Source: Gemmatimonadota bacterium
Lineage (GTDB): Bacteria > Gemmatimonadota > Gemmatimonadetes > Gemmatimonadales > GWC2-71-9
Reading direction: 5' to 3'
Assembly (NCBI GenBank): GCA_003220855.1
Contig: QHTP01000236.1
Location: forward strand, 1-9,131
Length of the DNA stretch: 9,131 nucleotides
Part shown: positions 4,763 through 9,131 of the stretch, in pieces
How the letters are laid out: every line of letters starts with the position of its first letter
Position numbering within the stretch: the first letter of the stretch is position 1
Made by a program: the position numbers and the translations under genes
The notes under the pieces: generated by a model
What the model was told of the DNA's origin: nothing
The model's input: the letters and a program-made list of their open reading frames with translations, nothing else
Database searches by the model: none

Positions 4763-6286
4763 GTGTCCCTTCCCTCGTCCGCGTTTCGACTCGCGACCCT
4801 CGGGCTGGTAGCGATGGCTGCGTGTCTCGACGACGCGCGCGTTCCCTCCGAGCAGGCGGCGCGCCGCGCGCCCGGACTCTCGGCCATGACCCTGAGCACC
4901 GCGGCAACGAGCGGTACGGTCGCCGGCACCGGACGTCACATCGTGTCGTTTGCGGGCGCGGTCCCCGTGGATTTCGGCGCGCGGGTGCACGCCCTGGGCG
5001 GCACGGTTGTGTGGGTGGCGCCGGGCAGCGGGCTCGCGACGGTGAGCGGCCTGAGCGGAGCGGTCGCGACGCGGCTCGCCGCCGCGAGGGGGATTCTCAC
5101 AGTGGACGCCGACGCCGCGATCCCGCTCGAGGTGACGCAGCTGTCCGCGCCTGATGCGCTCGGTAACGCGGGGGTGGCGAGCAACGCGAACCCGGCGGGC
5201 GCCGTGCGATTCGCTCGGCAGTGGAACATGCGCGCCGTGCAGGCCGACGCCGCCTGGGCGCACGGCTTTCTCGGCTCCTCCAACGTGTCGATCTTCATGC
5301 TCGACTCGGGGATCGATTATCTCCACGCCGACCTGCTCGGCCGGGTGGACCTGAATCGCTCGGTCGACCTGCTCGGGACGTTCCTGGCCCAGGCAGTGAT
5401 CAACAAGGACACCGTGATCGTACCGTTCACCGAAGCGGACACCGTCGCCAGGTACTTCCCGGGCCGGCAGCCGTTTACCGATCTGTTCTTCCACGGCACG
5501 CACACCGCGGCGACCGTGAGCAGCAACGCGGTTCGGGCCGCGGGCATCACCTCGGGCACGACGCTCGTGGCCGTGAAGGTGTGTGGCTACATCAACGCCT
5601 GCCCGTTCAGCTCTATCCTGAACGGTGTGATCTACGCCGCGCAAAACGGGGCCGACGTGATCAACATGAGCCTCAGCGGTGCCTTTGCGAAGGCCGGCAA
5701 CGGACGGTTTGTGGGGTTGCTCCAGAAAGTGTTCAACTTCGCGCGGAGCAGGGGCGTCACCATCGTCGTCTCGGCCGGGAATGCGGCGGCGAACCTGAAT
5801 CACAACGGTAACGCGTATCAGACGTTCTGCGACACGCCGGCGGTGATTTGTGTGGCGGCGACGGGCCCGACCCAGAGTGCCACGGCGACCGATGGTCCGT
5901 TCACGAACACCGATGCGTTCGCGTACTACTCCAACTTTGGCTCCGCCATCGACGTAGCGGCCCCTGGTGGCAACAGCTCATTCGGGCCGAAGCTGCCCGC
6001 CCCCGCGACGCGGGACGTGTTCGTGTGGGCCGCCTGCAGCCAGACCAGCCTGCTGGTCAACTGCGCGCCGCTGCCCACGTTCATCCTGGGCGTGCAAGGC
6101 ACCAGCATGGCAGCCCCGCACGTTACCGGTACCGCCGCTCTCCTGGTGTCGACCCTGGGGAGGCACCCCGCTCAGATCAAGGCTCGCATCGAGCAGACGG
6201 CGGACCACATCGATACGAACGGCCAGAGCCTCCTGTACGGCCACGGCCGTGTCAACGTGGCACGCGCCGTGGGTGCCGTCCCCTGA
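4763..6286 (+). CDS. Subtilisin-like S8 serine protease, probable lipoprotein
   Basis: A 507-residue secreted serine protease of the S8 (subtilase) family. The N-terminus LATLGLVAMAACLDD looks like a lipoprotein signal with C21 as the lipidated residue (MAAC is an acceptable but not perfect lipobox). Residues 57-122 resemble an I9-type propeptide (GRHIVSFAG to ILTVDADAAIPLE). The catalytic domain carries all key residues: Asp181 in FMLDSGID, His244 in HGTHTAATV, the oxyanion Asn340 in VVSAGN, and Ser448 in GTSMAAPHVTG. Besides C21 there are six cysteines in three close pairs (274/280, 356/363, 425/434), probably disulfides. The GTG start has GAGG 5 nt upstream. It sits 90 nt after mnmE and probably forms a separate unit; its substrate is unknown. 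Family is certain; anchoring at the membrane is likely. Confidence 0.93.
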   Translation: MSLPSSAFRLATLGLVAMAACLDDARVPSEQAARRAPGLSAMTLSTAATSGTVAGTGRHIVSFAGAVPVDFGARVHALGGTVVWVAPGSGLATVSGLSGAVATRLAAARGILTVDADAAIPLEVTQLSAPDALGNAGVASNANPAGAVRFARQWNMRAVQADAAWAHGFLGSSNVSIFMLDSGIDYLHADLLGRVDLNRSVDLLGTFLAQAVINKDTVIVPFTEADTVARYFPGRQPFTDLFFHGTHTAATVSSNAVRAAGITSGTTLVAVKVCGYINACPFSSILNGVIYAAQNGADVINMSLSGAFAKAGNGRFVGLLQKVFNFARSRGVTIVVSAGNAAANLNHNGNAYQTFCDTPAVICVAATGPTQSATATDGPFTNTDAFAYYSNFGSAIDVAAPGGNSSFGPKLPAPATRDVFVWAACSQTSLLVNCAPLPTFILGVQGTSMAAPHVTGTAALLVSTLGRHPAQIKARIEQTADHIDTNGQSLLYGHGRVNVARAVGAVP

Positions 6287-6328
6287 CGCCGTAGCCGATT
6301 GGACGCCCAGGCCTCGACGGCTGTCCCG

Positions 6329-6841
6329 ATGCGCTCGCCCGAGCGCTGGCTCGCGTTGCTGCGGATCGCGGTCGGCTTCTGGTTCGCCAAGGCGATCTTC
6401 ACCAAGCTCAGCATCACGCTGGCATGGGGGTTCCTGCCGGTGCCCACCGCCTCGGACCGCTGGATCCATGTGATGCCGCTGCTGGTGACGAAGTACGCCG
6501 AAGGAAATCCGGTCGGGTTCTTCCGGGAGTTCTTGCAGGCGACGGTCGTTTCGCACACAACGCTGTTCGCCCAGCTCACGGCGTTCGGCGAGGCGGCAGT
6601 GGGCCTCGGCCTGCTGTTCGGTTGCCTCACGACACTCGCGTCGGCGATCGGCCTGTTTCTGGTGGTGAACTACGGGCTGGCGGTGCAGTGGCAGGGCTCG
6701 TCGCAACAGGGGTTCCACTACATGCTGATCGTGACCCTCATCGTGCTGCTCGCGGTGCGGGCCGGCCGCACTTGGGGCGTGGATGGGTGGGTGCGCACCC
6801 ACCGCCCCGCCTCGTGGCTCGCGCGGCTCCCGCTGGGCTAA
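6329..6841 (+). CDS. DoxX/DoxD-like integral membrane protein
   Basis: A 170-residue protein with four predicted membrane segments at about 7-24, 78-98, 101-118 and 129-145. The pattern fits the DoxX/DoxD family: LRIAVGFWFAKAIFTKL in the first segment, a Gly-Glu pair (GEAAVGLGLLFG) in the second, and FHYMLIVTLIVLLAVRAGRTWGVD at the end. DoxD is the small subunit of thiosulfate:quinone oxidoreductase in some organisms, but most bacterial members have no proven function, so none is assigned here. A TTG at 6299 in the same frame would add ten residues. I prefer the ATG at 6329 because it places the first membrane segment near the N-terminus, though neither start has a good ribosome binding site. 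It follows the protease gene by 42 nt and could be co-transcribed with it. Its stop overlaps the stop of the convergent propeller gene. Confidence 0.8.
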   Translation: MRSPERWLALLRIAVGFWFAKAIFTKLSITLAWGFLPVPTASDRWIHVMPLLVTKYAEGNPVGFFREFLQATVVSHTTLFAQLTAFGEAAVGLGLLFGCLTTLASAIGLFLVVNYGLAVQWQGSSQQGFHYMLIVTLIVLLAVRAGRTWGVDGWVRTHRPASWLARLPLG

Positions 6842-7812
6842 GGCAGGTACAGCAGGTCGTTCGGCCGGTCCCCGACCGGGATGGCCATGATCACCTTGCG
6901 CACTTCCGTGTCGATCACCGAAACCGTGTTGGACCGCCCGTCGGCCGTGTAGAGGCGCCGGCCGTCCGGCGCCAGTGCGATTCCCCAGGGCCGCCGGCCC
7001 ACGGCGATCGAGTCGACCACCCGGTGTGTGGCCATGTCCACCACGCTCACCGTCCCGGCCGCACCTTCGGTGACGTAGGCCCAGCGCTCGTCGGCGGTGA
7101 ATGCGATGCGCACCGGCTTGGTCTTGCCGTCGCGGATCGGGAACTGCTCGAGCGCGCTGTCGCTCGCCACGTCGATGATCGTGACGTTGCCGCCCGCTTC
7201 CGCGGACACCCACGCGCGGCGCCCGCCCGGGGCGAGCGCGATGGTGCGGGGGTTCTCGCCGACGTGAATCGCGCGCAGCAGCCGGCCCGTCTTGGCGTCG
7301 AGCACCGACACGCTGTTACTGGTCTCCGCGGTGACGTACAGCTTCTTGCCGTCGGTCGTCACCGCGATCCCCTCGGGCTCGACGCCGACGGCGGTCGAGA
7401 ACACGACCTTGCCGCTCGCCACGTCGATCGCGCTGGCGTGGGCGATCTCCTCGTTGGACACGTAAGCGGTCTTGCCGTCGGGACTCAGGACCACGAGCTC
7501 GGGGTCGCGGCCCGCGGGGATGGTACGCGTCATCTTGCCGCTGGCGACGTCGATCACGCCGAGCGCGTTGTCCTGCCCCAGGGCGACGTATACGGTGCGC
7601 CGGTCGGGGCTCGCGGCCAGGCCCCGGGGCCGTCGGCCCACGACGATCGTCGCGACCACGCTGTTCGTTTGCGGCGAGATGACCGCGACGGTGTTGTCGA
7701 CCTCGTTGCTGACGTACAGCGACGGGCCGCCGGAGCCCGCCGGGAGGGGCAGGACGATCGCGAGCAGGAAGGGCAGGGCCAGGATGCGCCTCGGGGATTT
7801 CGCGGGATGCAT
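6838..7812 (-). CDS. Exported seven-bladed YVTN beta-propeller protein
   Basis: A 324-residue protein with an N-terminal signal sequence (residues 1 to about 27, hydrophobic LALPFLLAIVLPLPAG) followed only by repeats of about 42 residues of the YVTN type. Each repeat has a Y/WV(S/T) strand, then a (T/S)V(S/A)V(I/L)D strand, and most continue into a VGxxPxGIALSPDG turn. I count seven: YVSNEVDN (33), YVALGQDN (75), YVSNEEIA (117), YVTAETSN (159), WVSAEAGG (201), YVTEGAAG (246) and YTADGRSN (288). The strands from IAVGRRPWG onward suggest the usual closed seven-blade ring. Such proteins act in the periplasm or outside the cell. One subfamily, TIGR03866, is tied to PQQ-dependent alcohol catabolism, and size and neighbours fit it, but this needs a profile search. 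It is the last gene of the minus-strand group, 15 nt after the pentapeptide gene, with only a weak GGACGG-type binding site. Confidence 0.9.
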   Translation of the reverse strand: MHPAKSPRRILALPFLLAIVLPLPAGSGGPSLYVSNEVDNTVAVISPQTNSVVATIVVGRRPRGLAASPDRRTVYVALGQDNALGVIDVASGKMTRTIPAGRDPELVVLSPDGKTAYVSNEEIAHASAIDVASGKVVFSTAVGVEPEGIAVTTDGKKLYVTAETSNSVSVLDAKTGRLLRAIHVGENPRTIALAPGGRRAWVSAEAGGNVTIIDVASDSALEQFPIRDGKTKPVRIAFTADERWAYVTEGAAGTVSVVDMATHRVVDSIAVGRRPWGIALAPDGRRLYTADGRSNTVSVIDTEVRKVIMAIPVGDRPNDLLYLP

Positions 7813-7827
7813 GGGCGTCCGTCCGAT

Positions 7828-8583
7828 TCAGTCGTTGAAAATGGCCTGGTCGACGTGCAGCGCTTGGTCGAGCCCGTGCAGGCGGTCGCGCCCGCGGATG
7901 CCTCTCAAGATCGCGCCGGTCAAGTCCGCGCCGGTGACGTCCGCGTCCGTCAGGTCGACGCCGGTGAGGTCGGCCCAGGCGAACAGCACCTTCCGCAGGT
8001 TCGCCCCCGTGAGGTCGGCGTCCGTGAAATCGGCCGACGTGGCGTCCGTCCGCAGTACGCCCATCGACTGCGTCCCCGGATTCACGCCGAGGCTGGTGCG
8101 GACGAGCTTGGCTCGGATCAGCTTGGCGCGCGCCATGGGCGAGACGATCTTGGCACCGGAGAGATCGGCGTCGGACAGGTTGGCATCGGGCATGATCACG
8201 GCGAACATGCTCGCGTCGCGCAGGACGGCGCGGCGCAGGTCGACGCGGTACATCACGACCATGTCGAGGGTCGCACCGGTGAAATCCGCCTGCGTTGCGA
8301 CGGCATCGGTCAGCGTCGCGGCGAACAGTTGCGCCCTGGTGAAGTTCGTCCCGATGAGCCGGCAGCGCGTGAGGTTGGCGCGCTTGAAGTCCACGCCCGT
8401 GAGATCGAGCCTCGAGAGATCCTGGCCCGTGAAGTCGGCGGGCGTCTGCGCGGTGGCGCCGGCGAGGGCGCTGAGCACCTGCTCGCGCGTGAGTCGCTGC
8501 TGCGCGGACAGCGCCGTCGCGCTAACGCTCGTGGCCAGCAGTGCGGCGGCCGCCCGGGAGATGACGCGCGTTGCCGCGATCAC
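7828..8583 (-). CDS. Exported pentapeptide-repeat protein
   Basis: A 251-residue protein with a signal peptide (residues 1 to about 28, AAAALLATSVSATALSAQ) followed by pentapeptide repeats of the A(D/N)LXX type, which fold into a right-handed four-sided beta-helix. The repeats run from about 49 to 163 (DLSRLDLTGVDFKRANLTR and similar) and again from about 183 to 227 (ADFTDADLTGANL, ADLTGVDLTDADVTGADLTG). Residues about 165-180, rich in Gly, Ser and Thr, break the pattern. The function of such exported pentapeptide proteins is not known; the cytosolic quinolone-resistance type (Qnr) is a different group. The GTG start overlaps the stop of the cytochrome gene (GTGA), which fixes the start and suggests coupled translation. 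The neighbours suggest a periplasmic role beside the cytochrome and propeller. Confidence 0.9.
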   Translation of the reverse strand: MIAATRVISRAAAALLATSVSATALSAQQRLTREQVLSALAGATAQTPADFTGQDLSRLDLTGVDFKRANLTRCRLIGTNFTRAQLFAATLTDAVATQADFTGATLDMVVMYRVDLRRAVLRDASMFAVIMPDANLSDADLSGAKIVSPMARAKLIRAKLVRTSLGVNPGTQSMGVLRTDATSADFTDADLTGANLRKVLFAWADLTGVDLTDADVTGADLTGAILRGIRGRDRLHGLDQALHVDQAIFND

Positions 8584-9044
8584 TTACTCTTGGTCTGCAG
8601 GTCCGAGGCGCGGTGGGGGCGGCCCGGCTTGAGCCAGCCGTCGCTCCGCGCCTTCACGTAGAGGTACAGCTCCTGAATGGCGGACGTGTCGAGCAGCACC
8701 TTCCAGGCAGGCATCCCCTTGTCGAGCCGTCCGTTGAGCGCCGTGTTGACGAAGCTGTCGCGCGGGAAGTTCGCGCCCGTGGGGCTCACCGCCCACCGCA
8801 GGTCGGGCGCGTTCGGGAGGATGGGGTGCATCGCATCCTCGCCATGGCAGCGGAAGCAGTACACTGCGAACCACTTCCAGCCCTGGTAGACGGACTCGGA
8901 CACGAGCAGGCTGTCGCGCAGCGTGTCCCGGGTCGCCGCCAGGGCCGAGCCGCCCGGTAAGACGTGGGGGGCCCATACGACCGACGCGGCGACGGCGAGC
9001 CACAACCCGACTAGACCACCCCGCACGACATGCTTGTGTCTCAT
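8580..9044 (-). CDS. Exported monohaem c-type cytochrome
   Basis: A 154-residue electron carrier with an N-terminal signal (residues 1 to about 37, GLVGLWLAVAASVVW, cleaved probably after ALAA). One haem site, CFRCH, lies at residues 63-67 in the context GWKWFAVYCFRCHGEDA. The distal haem ligand is probably Met111 in GRLDKGMPAW. The end, IQELYLYVKARSDGWLKPGR, is the last helix of a class I cytochrome c fold with a short tail. A strong ribosome binding site GGGAGA (9051-9056, minus strand) lies 6 nt before the ATG. It is followed with a 4 bp overlap by the pentapeptide gene. Cytochromes of this kind accept electrons from PQQ-dependent dehydrogenases such as XoxF in some bacteria; that link is inferred from the propeller neighbour, not from this sequence alone. 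Confidence 0.92.
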   Translation of the reverse strand: MRHKHVVRGGLVGLWLAVAASVVWAPHVLPGGSALAATRDTLRDSLLVSESVYQGWKWFAVYCFRCHGEDAMHPILPNAPDLRWAVSPTGANFPRDSFVNTALNGRLDKGMPAWKVLLDTSAIQELYLYVKARSDGWLKPGRPHRASDLQTKSK

Positions 9045-9089
9045 GCCTGGTCTCCCCTGCTCAGCGGTGGACCGTCGACTCGAGCGCCG

Positions 9090-9131
9090 CTACGGGTGCA
9101 TCTCGAGCATGGGCACGTTGAACTCCTGCAG
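9090..9131 (-). CDS. C-terminal end of an unidentified gene (partial)
   Basis: Reading the minus strand in from the window edge gives LQEFNVPMLEMHP followed by a TAG stop (9090-9092). The frame is inferred from its position: it ends 45 nt before the cytochrome ATG on the same strand, as expected for the preceding gene of the operon. Thirteen residues are too few to name a family. A dehydrogenase or another cytochrome would fit the context, but nothing here shows it. Confidence 0.4.
   Translation of the reverse strand: MQEFNVPMLEMHP

Noticed and set aside
4370..5803. 477-codon minus-strand frame opposite mnmE and the protease
   Set aside because: Antisense shadow rich in Arg, His and Gly; both genes on the other strand are complete and have all catalytic motifs.
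6299..6328. TTG start for the DoxX-like gene
   Set aside because: It has no ribosome binding site and adds ten residues not expected in the family; the ATG at 6329 is preferred, though not proven.
7828..8583. CRISPR-like or direct DNA repeats (recurring GTGAGGTCGGC-type words)
   Set aside because: They are spaced in multiples of 15 bases and encode the pentapeptide repeats, so the repetition is at the protein level.
6424..8661. 745-codon plus-strand open frame with Arg/Gly/Val-rich repeats
   Set aside because: It lies opposite the propeller and pentapeptide genes, and its repetitive look only mirrors their repeats. The minus-strand proteins have signal peptides and recognisable folds.

Overview
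The window is GC-rich, densely coding bacterial DNA with almost no intergenic space. Its left half is the conserved chromosomal block around the replication initiator gene: dnaA on the minus strand, cut by the window edge, and diverging from it rpmH, rnpA, yidD, yidC and mnmE on the plus strand. Base composition, GTG starts, and a set of exported proteins (S8 lipoprotein protease, YVTN propeller, pentapeptide protein, c-type cytochrome) suggest a soil- or sediment-type Gram-negative bacterium. Gemmatimonadota or a neighbouring phylum is my guess, but nothing in the window proves it.

Layout. 1-720: N-terminal 240 residues of DnaA (minus). 721-841: a compact divergent control region in which the dnaA and rpmH promoters stand back to back, their -35 boxes 2 bp apart, with one DnaA box inside the dnaA promoter. 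842-1569: rpmH, rnpA and yidD. The best reading of rnpA starts 4 nt before rpmH and contains all of rpmH in another frame, as described for Thermus. 1609-4672: yidC and mnmE. These genes form a likely operon for ribosome and tRNA maturation (bL34, RNase P protein, MnmE) and membrane protein insertion (YidD, YidC). 4763-6841: an S8 lipoprotein protease and a DoxX/DoxD-like membrane protein, both plus strand.

6838-9131 (minus): the downstream part of an operon. It starts with the last 13 codons of an unidentified gene, followed by a monohaem cytochrome c, an exported pentapeptide-repeat protein and an exported seven-bladed YVTN propeller. The cytochrome and pentapeptide genes overlap by 4 bp, and the propeller gene follows after 15 nt. 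Cytochrome plus YVTN propeller resembles the accessory part of PQQ-dependent dehydrogenase clusters, but the dehydrogenase, if present, lies outside the window. The operon meets the DoxX-like gene tail to tail with overlapping stop codons.

The observations most worth following up are the nested rpmH/rnpA arrangement, the DnaA-box-bearing divergent promoter pair, two kinds of short repeats in and between the yidD-yidC-mnmE genes, and the exported cytochrome/pentapeptide/propeller operon. No RNA genes, CRISPR arrays, insertion sequences or convincing terminators were found, and no gene-free stretch exceeds 300 bases.
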